Of a stretch of 49,859 nucleotides of DNA, positions 8,008 to 16,042 are shown piece by piece. Positions within the stretch are counted from its first letter, which is position 1. Each line of letters starts with the position of its first letter. Under the pieces are notes generated by a model. That model saw nothing but the letters and a program-made list of their open reading frames with translations. It searched no databases and had not been told where the DNA came from. The stretch spans positions 1 through 49,859 of the forward strand of contig NZ_JASNRD010000011.1 in NCBI RefSeq assembly GCF_030412015.1, read 5' to 3'. Origin of the DNA: Massilia sp. YIM B02763. GTDB taxonomy: Bacteria; Pseudomonadota; Gammaproteobacteria; Burkholderiales; Burkholderiaceae_D. A program made the translations under genes and the position numbers.

Positions 8008-8688
8008 ATGCCTCACCACAAACACCATCACGACCATCACCATGGCCACCATCATGACGGCGGCGAGCACGGCCACCATCATCACGCAGGACCGCGCCAT
8101 CGCGGCGGCGGCCCGCACGGCGTGCACGGACGCGGCGGCCGCGGGCCGGGCGGCTTCGGTTTCGACGACGAGGGCGGCATGCCGCGCGGCCGCAAGCTGT
8201 CGTCGGACGACCTGCAGTTGCTGCTGCTGGCTCTGATCGGCGAGCAGCCCAGCCATGGCTATGAGCTCATCAAGGCGCTGGAGACGCGCTCCAACGGCTT
8301 CTACGTGCCCAGCCCCGGCATGATGTATCCGGCCCTGGCCTTCCTGGAAGACCGCGGCCACGTCGGCGTCGCGCTCGAGGGTACGCGCAAGCGCTATTCG
8401 CTGTCGGACGAGGGACGCGCGCACCTGGAAGAGCACCGCGAACGCGTCGACGCGATGCTGGCCAAACTGCAGCACATGGCCGAGAAAATGGCGCGCATGC
8501 GCAGCGCCATGGCGGAGGACGAAGGGGACGGCGCGGCGATGACGAAGGAATTCGCCGAAGCGCGCCATGCCTTGCGGCACGCGCTCCGTGCCCGTGCCGG
8601 CGCCTCGGCCGAGGAACAGCAGCGCATCGCCGCCATTCTGGCGCGTGCGACGGCCGAGATCGAGGCCGGCGCCAAGGACGCCGCCTGA
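8008..8688 (+). CDS. PadR-family metal-responsive regulator with His-rich N-terminus (YqjI-like)
   Basis: The N-terminal ~50 residues are packed with histidines (for example HHKHHHDHHHGHHH), followed by an Arg/Gly linker and a PadR winged helix starting at SSDDLQLLLLALIGEQPSHGYELIKALE and containing YVPSPGMMYPALAFLEDRG, then a long C-terminal dimerisation helix. The layout matches E. coli YqjI, a PadR repressor whose His/Cys-rich extension senses nickel or iron; metal sensing here is by analogy. I place the start at the ATG at 8008 because AAGGA (7995-7999) is eight bases upstream; the ATG at 7999 overlaps that site. No obvious metal-transport or ferric-reductase target gene is adjacent. It ends one base from the convergent acyltransferase gene. 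Confidence 0.85.
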   Translation: MPHHKHHHDHHHGHHHDGGEHGHHHHAGPRHRGGGPHGVHGRGGRGPGGFGFDDEGGMPRGRKLSSDDLQLLLLALIGEQPSHGYELIKALETRSNGFYVPSPGMMYPALAFLEDRGHVGVALEGTRKRYSLSDEGRAHLEEHRERVDAMLAKLQHMAEKMARMRSAMAEDEGDGAAMTKEFAEARHALRHALRARAGASAEEQQRIAAILARATAEIEAGAKDAA

Positions 8689-8689
8689 G

Positions 8690-9817
8690 TCACCCGTCCT
8701 GCACGGCTGTCCTGCGGCGCAGCAGGCGGTCGCGCAGGAGCAGGCCCGGCCGCTCGACGGCCAGGTAGAGCAGCCCCGCCACCGCCAGCGCGGCCAGGTT
8801 TGCGATGGCGAAGGCGGCCCAGGGCGCGCTGCCGACCAGGTGGACCAGCAGCGCGTCGAGCCAGGCATAGACCTGGCGATGCGTCAGGTACAGGCTGAAC
8901 GCCAGCAGGGCGAGCGGCCGCGCACCGGGCAGCGCGACGCGCGCGAACGGCAGGCGCGGACTGACGGCCGCCACCAGCAGGCAGCCGAATCCGAGGCCCA
9001 GCAGCGGATACAGCAGCAGGGTACCGGCACGCCCGACGGGATCGATCCGCACTGCCAGCGCGACCGTCGCCAGCCCGAGCGCCAGCAGCAGTGGCGCGCG
9101 GCGCAGCAGTACGGTCCACCAGGCGGGCCGGAACGCCCGCACGGTGGCGAGCAGCACGCCGGCCAGCAGGCCGTCGAGATGCGTCCAGGTCGGCGCATAG
9201 ATCGTTTCCGCATGGCGCAGGAAGGCGCCGGCCGCATCGCCCGCCGCCAGCAGCGGCGCGACCTCGTGCCGCCACAGCGCATCGCGCAGCAGCATGCCGC
9301 CCGCCGCCAGCAGGACGAAGGCGGCGATCGTGCGGGCCTTGCCGGGCCGCCGCGTCAGCACGCCGGCGGCGAGCGGGAACAGCAGGTAAAAATGTTCCTC
9401 GACGCACAGCGACCACGCGTGCGAGTAGGCGCGGTAGCGCGCGTAGTCCGGGAACAGGTTCACGGTGAAGGTCAGGAATTGCCAGGGCGGGGCCATCGTC
9501 TCCGCCTCGCGCCATGCCGGCACCGCCAGGTAGACGGCCAGCACCGTCCAGTAGGCCGGCAGCACCCGCAGCGCGCGCCGCAGCCAGAAGGTTCCCCAGT
9601 CGGCATGCGCGCCCGCCGCGATCCGGCCCAGCACCTGCCAGCCGATCAGGTAGCCGCTCAGCACGAAGAACAGGTCGACACCGATCCAGCCGTGCCGGCC
9701 GATGCGGGGCAGGTCGAAGCCGTGGCTGGCGATGTGGTACAGCATGACCGTGACGATGGCGGCGGCGCGCAGCAGGTCGAGGCCCGGCTCGCGGGCCGGT
9801 GGCAAGGATGAGTCCAT
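8690..9817 (-). CDS. Acyltransferase 3 family membrane protein
   Basis: A 375-residue integral membrane protein of the OafA/YrhL type: LDLLRAAAIVTVMLYHI at the start carries the conserved His of transmembrane helix 1, followed by GWIGVDLFFVLSGYLIG, FWLRRALRVLPAYW and the WSLCVEEHFYLLFPL motif. About ten hydrophobic segments follow. The family O-acylates sugars of lipopolysaccharide, capsule, peptidoglycan or small molecules at the inner membrane; the substrate is unknown and no polysaccharide genes are nearby. It is tail-to-tail with the PadR gene. Confidence 0.88.
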   Translation of the reverse strand: MDSSLPPAREPGLDLLRAAAIVTVMLYHIASHGFDLPRIGRHGWIGVDLFFVLSGYLIGWQVLGRIAAGAHADWGTFWLRRALRVLPAYWTVLAVYLAVPAWREAETMAPPWQFLTFTVNLFPDYARYRAYSHAWSLCVEEHFYLLFPLAAGVLTRRPGKARTIAAFVLLAAGGMLLRDALWRHEVAPLLAAGDAAGAFLRHAETIYAPTWTHLDGLLAGVLLATVRAFRPAWWTVLLRRAPLLLALGLATVALAVRIDPVGRAGTLLLYPLLGLGFGCLLVAAVSPRLPFARVALPGARPLALLAFSLYLTHRQVYAWLDALLVHLVGSAPWAAFAIANLAALAVAGLLYLAVERPGLLLRDRLLRRRTAVQDG

Positions 9818-9872
9818 GGCGCGCTAGTCTACCGGACCGCCGCCCGGCATCGGCGGCGTGGCGGGTGCGCGC

Positions 9873-10409
9873 TCAGCGTTCGTTGGTCATGGCGGCCAGC
9901 AGGGCCGTCGTGTCGGTCGCGCCCATCGTGCGCGCCGCGTCGAGGATCGAGTGGCCGTCCGCATCCAGGCGGAAGGCGTCGGCGCCGCGCGCCAGGAACA
10001 GCTTGACGATGTCGACGCGGTTGAACATGGCGGCGAACATCAGCGCCGTCTTGCCGTTCGGGCCCGCGTTGTCGACCTTGGCGCCGTGGTCCAGCAGCAG
10101 CGTGGCGATGGCGATGTCGCCCTTGAAGGCGGCGCCGTGCAGCGGGGTCTGGCCGGCGTCGTTCATGATTTCCGGATCGGCGCCGCGCTCCAGCAGCACG
10201 CGGGCGGCGTCCTGGTGGCCGTGGTAGCAGGCCAGCATCAAGAGGCTGTCGCCGCGTTCGTTGCGCAGGTTGGGCGGCAGGCCCTGGTCGAGCAGCGTGG
10301 CCAGTTCCGCGGCCTCGCCGCTGCGCGCGGCCTGGAAGACCTTGCGCACGAAGGCGAGGGTGGCTTCGTCGAGTTCGTTGGCATTCGGTGTCGGCTGCTG
10401 GGGTTGCAT
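9873..10409 (-). CDS. Ankyrin-repeat protein
   Basis: About four ankyrin repeats make up most of this 178-residue protein (LATLLDQGLPPNLRNERGDSL, DAARVLLERGADPEIMNDAG, IATLLLDHGAKVDNAGPNGK, VKLFLARGADAFRLDADGHS). No signal peptide, so it is probably a cytosolic protein-binding module. The ATG at 10409 is chosen because AGGAG lies six bases upstream; an upstream TTG would place that site inside the gene. Binding partner unknown; it is followed by no obvious operon partner. Confidence 0.87.
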   Translation of the reverse strand: MQPQQPTPNANELDEATLAFVRKVFQAARSGEAAELATLLDQGLPPNLRNERGDSLLMLACYHGHQDAARVLLERGADPEIMNDAGQTPLHGAAFKGDIAIATLLLDHGAKVDNAGPNGKTALMFAAMFNRVDIVKLFLARGADAFRLDADGHSILDAARTMGATDTTALLAAMTNER

Positions 10410-10480
10410 CAGAGTCTCCTGGTTAATCGTCAAGCAAGACGATTAGACCATAAATCGGCGGGACGCATCGGCCCCCCCCG

Positions 10481-11053
10481 TCAGGCCTCGGCCTGGAACG
10501 CGAGCAGGTGTTTTTCGATCTCGGCCACGTGCGCATCGAACTTGCCCAGTTCGCGCAGCGCCTTGGCCAGCTCCAGCAGGTATTTGCTGTTCGGGCCGCT
10601 GGGGCCGCGCGCGCCGGCAATCTGACGGGCGATGTCGCGCTCGCTGGCCGGACCGAGATAGGCCGCGTTCTCGTGGGTGGCGATGTAGACCAGGCCTTCG
10701 ACGCTGCTGCCGTCTTCGAAGCGGATGTCGGTGGCCAGGCGCAGGTACCCGTTCTTCTCGCGGTAGTCGAGGTGGGCGAATTCTTCCGGCGTGACGAGGT
10801 AGGCCATGCCGTGGCAGACCGCGCCCGGCTCCGGCGCCAGCGTGACGACGCGGCCCGGCGCGCTTGCCGTGCCGCGGTGGTCGTGCGAACCCTGCCAGAA
10901 CCTGCGCGTCCATCCCGCGATGCTGGCCGGGCGCCGCTCGATGAAGGGGAAGTCGGCCTTGAAGATCAGCGAGCCGTAGCCGAACAGCCAGACGCTGGCG
11001 TGGCCGTCGAACTTGTCCATGCGCTGGTTGATCGCGACGGTGTTGAGGGACAT
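10481..11053 (-). CDS. ChaC-like gamma-glutamylcyclotransferase
   Basis: A 190-residue protein with the family's phosphate/gamma-glutamyl-binding loop FGYGSLI at residues 24-30 and the REKNGY segment, whose Glu99 corresponds to the catalytic acid of ChaC/GCG2 enzymes. Such enzymes cleave glutathione to 5-oxoproline and Cys-Gly in the cytosol. The WQGSHDHRGT segment is also typical. The start may be the ATG at 11053 or an internal one at 11020; neither has a clear ribosome site. It could form a short transcription unit with the LysR gene upstream (31 bases), although that is not evident. Confidence 0.87.
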   Translation of the reverse strand: MSLNTVAINQRMDKFDGHASVWLFGYGSLIFKADFPFIERRPASIAGWTRRFWQGSHDHRGTASAPGRVVTLAPEPGAVCHGMAYLVTPEEFAHLDYREKNGYLRLATDIRFEDGSSVEGLVYIATHENAAYLGPASERDIARQIAGARGPSGPNSKYLLELAKALRELGKFDAHVAEIEKHLLAFQAEA

Positions 11054-11084
11054 GGGAAGACGAATGAATGAACGATGGGGAATT

Positions 11085-12005
11085 CTAGCGCGGCAGTGGC
11101 GGGGCTGCAGCGGGCCGGTCCGCCACGAAGTCGAACAGGAAGGCGATGAACGCTTCCGCCGCCGGCGTCAGCGAGCGCTGCTCGCGTGTGTAGACGAAGA
11201 AGCGGCGCGTCAGCACGGGCTCGGCCAGCGGCACCGCCGCCAGGCCGTGCAGGCGCACGAGCGGCGCCGCGTAGGGCATGCCGACCGTGATGCCGAGGCC
11301 GGCGGCGACCATCGCCAGCGCCGTCGTCATATAGGTCACTTCATGGGCGGGCTTGAGCGCCAGGCCCGGAGGCGCCGCGTCCATGTCCGCCAGCAGGCGT
11401 TCCGTGAACTGGCCGCGCAGCGAGATCAGCGGCCAGGCGGCGAGCTCGGCCCACGTGGCCCGCGTCCTTCCGGCGAGGGGATGGCCGGGCGGCACGACGG
11501 CCTCGAACGGCATTTCCATCAGCAGGCGCGCCTGCAGCTGCGGGGCGCCGTCGCGTTCCGGACCGATGCCGAAATCCGTCTCGCCGGACAGCACCCGCGC
11601 CGTCACGCCCTCGACGGGGGAATCGGACAGGCTGATCCGGATGTCCGGGTGGCGTTCGCGCCACGCCGCGATGACTTGCGGCAGCAGCGTGCAGGCCATC
11701 AGCTGGGGCACGGCCACCCGCACGATGCCCTTGCGCAGTTGCGCCTGGTCCGCAATGTTCGCAAGCGCACCGTCCAGATCATCGATCATCTGGCTGAATA
11801 GGGGGTAAAGCTCTTGTCCGGTCGCCGTGAGGGCGATACGGCGCGTGCTGCGGTCGACGACGCGCACGCCCAGCGTCTGTTCGAGTTCCTTGATCAGGCC
11901 GGACAGGGCCGACTGCGTGACGTGCAGGGACGCGGCGGCGAGCGTGAAATTGCCCATTCTGGCCAGGGCGACGAAGGCGCGCATCTGGCGCAGCGTGGGA
12001 TTCAT
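11085..12005 (-). CDS. LysR-family transcriptional regulator
   Basis: 306 residues. The N-terminal winged helix-turn-helix (NPTLRQMRAFVALARMGNF, then AAASLHVTQSALSGLIKELE) is followed by a periplasmic-binding-protein-like effector domain. I choose the ATG at 12005, which matches the usual LysR start MNPTLRQ; an upstream ATG adds 28 residues that fall in the operator region. It is divergent from the fumarylacetoacetase-family gene with 98 bases between, the classic arrangement for a LysR regulator controlling its neighbour, so it probably regulates the fahA-like/maiA pair in response to an aromatic-degradation intermediate. Confidence 0.9.
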   Translation of the reverse strand: MNPTLRQMRAFVALARMGNFTLAAASLHVTQSALSGLIKELEQTLGVRVVDRSTRRIALTATGQELYPLFSQMIDDLDGALANIADQAQLRKGIVRVAVPQLMACTLLPQVIAAWRERHPDIRISLSDSPVEGVTARVLSGETDFGIGPERDGAPQLQARLLMEMPFEAVVPPGHPLAGRTRATWAELAAWPLISLRGQFTERLLADMDAAPPGLALKPAHEVTYMTTALAMVAAGLGITVGMPYAAPLVRLHGLAAVPLAEPVLTRRFFVYTREQRSLTPAAEAFIAFLFDFVADRPAAAPPLPR

Positions 12006-12007
12006 CA

Positions 12008-12054
12008 GATAGTCCGATAAATTGAGCGGAAAATATTGTTTGTATGATAGTCCG
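12008..12054. promoter_or_regulatory. Candidate LysR operator: GATAGTCCG direct repeats
   Basis: Two copies of GATAGTCCG, at 12008-12016 and 12046-12054, lie 38 bp apart in the divergent intergenic region. An inverted TCCG...CGGA pair (12013-12016 and 12027-12030) lies between. Position and repetition suggest regulator recognition and activation sites. Confidence 0.45.
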
Positions 12055-12103
12055 TTTTGCCTTGTAATGCCGTGCAACATTGTTTTCACTCTAAGGATTG
12101 CGC

Positions 12104-13129
12104 ATGAAACTCGCCTCCCTCAAAGTCGGCGGCCGCGACGGCACCCTCGTCGTCGTCAGCCGTGACCTCTCGACCTGCCAGGCCGTGCCCTATATCGCGC
12201 GCACGCTGCAGGCGGCGCTGGACGACTGGGACAAGGTCAAGTCCAGCCTGGAAAAAGTCTACGGCCAGCTGAACGACGGCATCGCCGCCGCGCCGCAGCC
12301 GTTCCGCGAGGAAGACTGCGCGTCGCCGCTGCCGCGCGCGTTCCAGTGGGCCGACGGCTCGGCCTACATCAACCACGTGGAGCTGGTGCGCAAGGCGCGC
12401 GGCGCCCAGGTGCCGCCGTCGTTCTATACCGATCCGCTGATGTACCAGGGCGGGTCCGATTCCTTCGTCGGTCCGCGCGACCCGATCGCGGCGCTGTCCG
12501 AGGACTGGGGCATCGACCTGGAGGCCGAGGTCGCGGTCGTCACGGGCGACGTGCCGATGGGCGCGAGCCCGGACCAGGCACGCGAGGCGATCCGCCTCGT
12601 CATGCTGGTCAACGACGTCTCGCTGCGCAACCTGATCCCGAAGGAACTGGAGAAGGGCTTCGGTTTCTACCAGTCCAAGCCGGCCAGCGCCTTTTCCCCG
12701 GTGGCGGTGACGCCGGACGAGCTGGGCGAGGCCTGGCGCGACGGCAAGCTGCACCTGCCGCTGCGGGTGGCGCTCAACGGCCAGCCGTTCGGCCGCCCGG
12801 ACGCGGGCGAGGACATGACCTTCGGCTTCGGCGAGCTGGTCGCCCACGCGGCGAAGACGCGCGAGCTGGGCGCCGGCAGCATCATCGGTTCCGGCACGGT
12901 GTCGAACAAGCAGGGCGGCCTGCACGGCTCGAGCATTGCCAACGGCGGCGTCGGCTACTGCTGCCTGGCCGAGCTGCGCATGTACGAGACGATCGAGCAG
13001 GGCGCGCCGGCCACGCCGTTCCTGCGCTTCGGCGATACTGTCCGCATCGAGATGCTGGATGCGGGCGGCGCCAGCATCTTCGGGGCCATCGACCAGCAGG
13101 TCGCCCGTTACCAGGGGAGGGAAGGATGA
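12104..13129 (+). CDS. Fumarylacetoacetate hydrolase family protein (probable fumarylacetoacetase)
   Basis: 341 residues; the C-terminal two thirds form the FAH fold, with DLEAEVAVVTGDVP holding the metal-ligand acids, LVMLVNDVSLRNLIP, FGFYQSKPASAFSP and the IIGSGTVSNKQGG loop. The enzyme would hydrolyse fumarylacetoacetate to fumarate and acetoacetate in the last step of tyrosine/homogentisate breakdown. The ATG at 12104 follows AAGGA by seven bases; the TTG two codons earlier is less likely. It overlaps maiA by an ATGA junction, and the isomerase-hydrolase pair supports the assignment. A gentisate-pathway fumarylpyruvate hydrolase is the alternative, but those are usually much shorter. No ring-cleaving dioxygenase gene is in the window. 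Confidence 0.8.
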   Translation: MKLASLKVGGRDGTLVVVSRDLSTCQAVPYIARTLQAALDDWDKVKSSLEKVYGQLNDGIAAAPQPFREEDCASPLPRAFQWADGSAYINHVELVRKARGAQVPPSFYTDPLMYQGGSDSFVGPRDPIAALSEDWGIDLEAEVAVVTGDVPMGASPDQAREAIRLVMLVNDVSLRNLIPKELEKGFGFYQSKPASAFSPVAVTPDELGEAWRDGKLHLPLRVALNGQPFGRPDAGEDMTFGFGELVAHAAKTRELGAGSIIGSGTVSNKQGGLHGSSIANGGVGYCCLAELRMYETIEQGAPATPFLRFGDTVRIEMLDAGGASIFGAIDQQVARYQGREG

Positions 13130-13770
13130 AGCTGTATACCTATTTCCGCAGCTCGGCCGCGTACCGGGTGCGCATCGCGCTCAACCTGAAGGGACTCGCC
13201 TACGACGCCATTCCCGTGCACCTGCTGCGCGGCGGCGGCGAGCACCTGAAGGACGAGTACACCCGCCTCAACCCGAGCGGCCTGGTGCCGACCTTCCAGG
13301 ACGACTACATCACGCTCACGCAGTCGATGGCGATCCTGGAATACCTCGAGGACGAGCATCCGGACGTGCCCCTGCTGCCCAAGGATGCGATGGGGCGCGC
13401 GCGCGTGCGCGAGATCGCCCAGATCATCGCCTGCGACATCCACCCGGTGAACAACCTGCGCGTGCTGCGCTACCTGGTCGACGACCTGGGCCTGTCGGAG
13501 GACGTCAAGAAGCAGTGGTATCGCCACTGGCTGGTGGGCGGGCTGGAGATCCTGGAAAAGCACCTGGCGCGCGACCCGAGCGCGGGCCCGCTGTGCCACG
13601 GCTACCTGCCGACCATCGCCGACTGCTGCCTGGTGCCGCAGGTCTTCAATGCCCAGCGCCACGGGATCGACGTGTCCGTCTACCCGAACATCGCGCGCAT
13701 CAATGCGGCGTGCGTGGAGATTCCGGCGTTCGTGGCGGCGCATCCATCCAACCAGCCGGACGCGGAGTAA
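13126..13770 (+). CDS. maiA: Maleylacetoacetate isomerase (zeta-class GST)
   Basis: 214 residues of glutathione-transferase fold. The zeta-class signature SSAAYRVRIALN is at residues 6-17, with the SSA active-site residues S6-S7; NPSGLVPTF and QSMAILEYLED follow in the thioredoxin-like domain, and the helical domain contains IACDIHPVNNLRVL. It would convert maleylacetoacetate to fumarylacetoacetate using glutathione. The start overlaps the upstream stop (ATGA at 13126-13129), indicating translational coupling with the hydrolase gene. Confidence 0.93.
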   Translation: MKLYTYFRSSAAYRVRIALNLKGLAYDAIPVHLLRGGGEHLKDEYTRLNPSGLVPTFQDDYITLTQSMAILEYLEDEHPDVPLLPKDAMGRARVREIAQIIACDIHPVNNLRVLRYLVDDLGLSEDVKKQWYRHWLVGGLEILEKHLARDPSAGPLCHGYLPTIADCCLVPQVFNAQRHGIDVSVYPNIARINAACVEIPAFVAAHPSNQPDAE

Positions 13771-13781
13771 GCTCAACCGAA

Positions 13782-13867
13782 CGTCGTCCCTGCGCAGGCA
13801 GGGACCCAATGTTGCTGGCGTAGCGAGCGCGCATGCAACCTTGGGCCCCCGCCTTCGCGGGGCGACG
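13782..13867. repeat. Family A palindromic intergenic repeat
   Basis: Two facing hairpins: CGTCGTCCCTGCGCAGGCAG near the left end and a degenerate CCCCGCCTTCGCGGGGCGACG at the right, with about 45 bases between. It lies between the convergent ends of maiA and the CBS-domain gene. Related copies are at 20781, 23971, 30981 and 49838. Confidence 0.75.
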
Positions 13868-13886
13868 TATCGGCGCGGCAGTGCTT

Positions 13887-14342
13887 TCAGTGCCGCGTCT
13901 CCGTCCCCACCGTCGAGCGGTCCGGCTCCGCCGGCGTCGAGATATTCTCCAGCGTGTGATCGATACCGGCCGAGTGCTTGGCCGCCATGTCGCCCAGCGA
14001 CACGATGCCGATCACATGCGCATCGGCGTCGACCACGGGCAGGCGGCGGATCTGGACGTCGCCCATCTCGTCCAGCACTTCGTCCACGGTCTGGCTGGCG
14101 GTGCAGGTGCGCACGTCGGTGCTCATCACGTCGCCCACTTTGGCCTGGTCCGGCGCCTGGCCGGCGGCCGTCGAGCGCACGGTGATGTCGCGGTCGGTGA
14201 TCATGCCGACCAGCTGTTCGCCGTCGAGCACGGGGATCGCGCCCACGTTGAGTTCATCCATCAGCTGCGCGGCGCGCTGCACGGTTTCCTGCGGCGCGAT
14301 GCTGCGCACGTCGGGGGTCATGATGTCTCGGATCGTCTGCAT
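13887..14342 (-). CDS. CBS-domain protein
   Basis: A 151-residue protein made of two CBS domains: the first begins IRDIMTPDVRSIAPQETV and ends in VGMITDRDITVR, the second begins VGDVMSTDVRTCTASQTV and ends in VIGIVSLGDMA. Such pairs bind adenine nucleotides and act as energy sensors or as stand-alone stress proteins; no enzymatic domain is present. The ATG at 14342 has GGAG seven bases upstream; longer upstream frames have no such support. The function is unknown beyond nucleotide binding inferred from the family. Confidence 0.88.
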   Translation of the reverse strand: MQTIRDIMTPDVRSIAPQETVQRAAQLMDELNVGAIPVLDGEQLVGMITDRDITVRSTAAGQAPDQAKVGDVMSTDVRTCTASQTVDEVLDEMGDVQIRRLPVVDADAHVIGIVSLGDMAAKHSAGIDHTLENISTPAEPDRSTVGTETRH

Positions 14343-14509
14343 GTCGGTCTCCTGGAAGGCAGGGTTGAAAGGAGCGGATGATGCACGAATGCGCGTGCGG
14401 GGGACGCCACCTTGAACCCCGGAACGGCGCGCGAAAAAAGGTGGTTCGCCGGTCTTGCGAAGGCCGGCCTCGGCTACAATCTGCCCTTTTTTCGACTGGC
14501 GCCTTTGCA

Positions 14510-15304
14510 ATGTCCGACACCACGAATCCAGCCACGAATCCAGCCACAATTCCCGCAGCGATCCTCGACGCCCTGAAGCTGGCCGACCCGTCCTGGCGCG
14601 CTCCCCTGCAGGCCGGCCTGGAAGCGATGATGCGCGCCACGCCCGGCTACCTGCCCGCGCTGGCGCAGGACGACTACCTGCCCACCGGCGGCCGCCTGTT
14701 CGCCGCCTTTGCCCTGCCATTGGAGCAGGTGCGCTATGTACTGGTGGGCGAGGGCCCGTACCCGCGTCCCGAGAGCGCGACCGGCGTGTGCTTCATGGAC
14801 GGCGCCGTCGGCGCGCTGTGGTCGGACACGGGCCTGTCGAAACCCGTCAACCGCGCGACCTCGCTGCGCAACTTCATGAAGATGCTGCTGGTGGCGGACG
14901 GCCGGCTGTCCGTCGACGATACGGGCGGCGCCGCGCTGGCGCCGATCGCCAAGGCGGCGGGCACGGACGGATCGATCGCGCTGCTTTCCGAGCTGCAGGA
15001 CAACCTGCTCGCCGAGGGCTTCCTGCTGCTGAACGCGTCGCTGGTGTTCCGCAAGCACGTCGCCCCCATCGCCGACGCGCGCGCCTGGGTACCGTTCCAG
15101 CAGGCCGTGTTCGCCGCGCTGGCCGGCTGCGCTGTCAAGCCCACGCTGGTCCTGTGGGGCAAGATCGCCGAGCAACTGAAGAAAGTGCCGGAAACGGCCG
15201 GCTTTCCCCAGATCCATGCCGAGCACCCGTACAACCTGAGCTTCATCGGCCACGAAGGCATGCAGCGCCTGTTCGGCCCGATGCACCTGCTGCGCCGCCG
15301 CTGA
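14510..15304 (+). CDS. Uracil-DNA-glycosylase-like protein lacking the catalytic Asp
   Basis: 264 residues aligning with family 1 uracil-DNA glycosylases over the whole fold. The water-activating loop, GQDPYH in Ung, reads GEGPYP here (residues 80-85), so the catalytic Asp is replaced by Gly82. The uracil-recognition region LLNASLVF, the LVLWGKIAEQLKK strand and the intercalation loop HPYNLS with His239 (HPSPLS in Ung) are recognisable. The family relationship is clear, but activity as a normal Ung is doubtful: it may be a distinct glycosylase subclass or a DNA-binding protein. The start follows a TACAAT -10-like box at 14475-14480; a longer frame beginning at 14378 is not supported. A hairpin with a T-run follows. 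Confidence 0.75.
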   Translation: MSDTTNPATNPATIPAAILDALKLADPSWRAPLQAGLEAMMRATPGYLPALAQDDYLPTGGRLFAAFALPLEQVRYVLVGEGPYPRPESATGVCFMDGAVGALWSDTGLSKPVNRATSLRNFMKMLLVADGRLSVDDTGGAALAPIAKAAGTDGSIALLSELQDNLLAEGFLLLNASLVFRKHVAPIADARAWVPFQQAVFAALAGCAVKPTLVLWGKIAEQLKKVPETAGFPQIHAEHPYNLSFIGHEGMQRLFGPMHLLRRR

Positions 15305-15317
15305 GCTGACAAACCGC

Positions 15318-15354
15318 AAACCGGGGTCAGAGCCGGGGTCAGAGCCCGGTTTTT
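15318..15354 (+). terminator. Terminator built from family C repeat units
   Basis: AAACCGGG (15318-15325) pairs with CCCGGTTT (15345-15352), followed by further Ts. The loop holds two copies of GGGGTCAGAGCC, the unit also found as a 15-bp inverted repeat at 35765-35806. It ends the uracil-DNA-glycosylase-like gene. Confidence 0.65.
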
Positions 15355-15424
15355 GGAAAGGGCGGTGAGGAAATAGTGCTGGCGGACTTTCTGGGGGTGC
15401 CAAGCAAAGGATTTCGATTTGCGC

Positions 15425-15450
15425 TATACTTGACTAATTCGATCAACTAA
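15425..15450 (+). promoter_or_regulatory. IscR-type 1 binding site overlapping a -10 box
   Basis: The 25 bases 15426-15450 (beginning ATACTTGACTAATTC and ending GATCAACTAA) match the E. coli type 1 IscR consensus ATASYYGACTRWWWY... with about three mismatches, all in the right half. A TATACT hexamer at 15425-15430 overlaps its left end and may be the -10 box; no good -35 is seen. [2Fe-2S]-IscR binding here would repress the isc operon. Confidence 0.75.
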
Positions 15451-15544
15451 TCAGGTTTTACGCGACGCCGTAGAGGTGGGCGTGGCTGGGTCGGTTGAAG
15501 AGAGGCAAGATTTTAACACTGTTTGTACACCAACCGGGGTTGTG

Positions 15545-16009
15545 ATGCGTCTGACCACCAAAGGCCGTTTTGCTGTTACTGCGATGATCGATCTGGCGCT
15601 CCGCGAGGGCAACGGTCCGGTCACGCTGTCGGGCATCAGCCAGCGCCAGGCCATTTCGCTGTCCTATCTGGAGCAACTGTTCGGCAAGCTGCGCCGCCAC
15701 GAGATCGTGGAATCGGTGCGCGGCCCGGGCGGCGGCTACAGCCTGGCGCGTACCGCCGACAAGGTGACCGTCGCCGACATCATCATCGCCGTCGACGAGC
15801 CGATCGATGCCACCCAGTGCGGCGGCAAGGAAAATTGCCATGGCGCCGACGCGGCGGCCGGCACGCGCTGCATGACCCACGAGCTGTGGGCCACGCTGAA
15901 CGCGAAGATGGTCGATTTCCTCGATTCCGTCACCCTGCAGGACCTGGTCGATCAGCAGAAACAGAAAGAACAGAACGTCGTGGTGATGCACCGCCACGCC
16001 GCCGTCTGA
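15545..16009 (+). CDS. iscR: Fe-S cluster assembly transcription factor IscR
   Basis: 154-residue Rrf2-family repressor. The winged helix covers MRLTTKGRFAVTAMIDLAL to RGPGGGYSLAR. The cluster ligands are C92, C98, C109 and H112; the spacing between the second and third Cys is ten residues where E. coli IscR has five (C98-C104), because of an Ala-rich insertion ADAAAG. Holo-IscR represses this operon when cluster supply is adequate, consistent with the binding site upstream. The ATG at 15545 is the canonical MRLTTKGR start; an upstream start at 15476 would add 23 residues and is unlikely. Confidence 0.95.
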   Translation: MRLTTKGRFAVTAMIDLALREGNGPVTLSGISQRQAISLSYLEQLFGKLRRHEIVESVRGPGGGYSLARTADKVTVADIIIAVDEPIDATQCGGKENCHGADAAAGTRCMTHELWATLNAKMVDFLDSVTLQDLVDQQKQKEQNVVVMHRHAAV

Positions 16010-16042
16010 CAAAACCAAGCAGTACATCGATGGAGTGAACAC

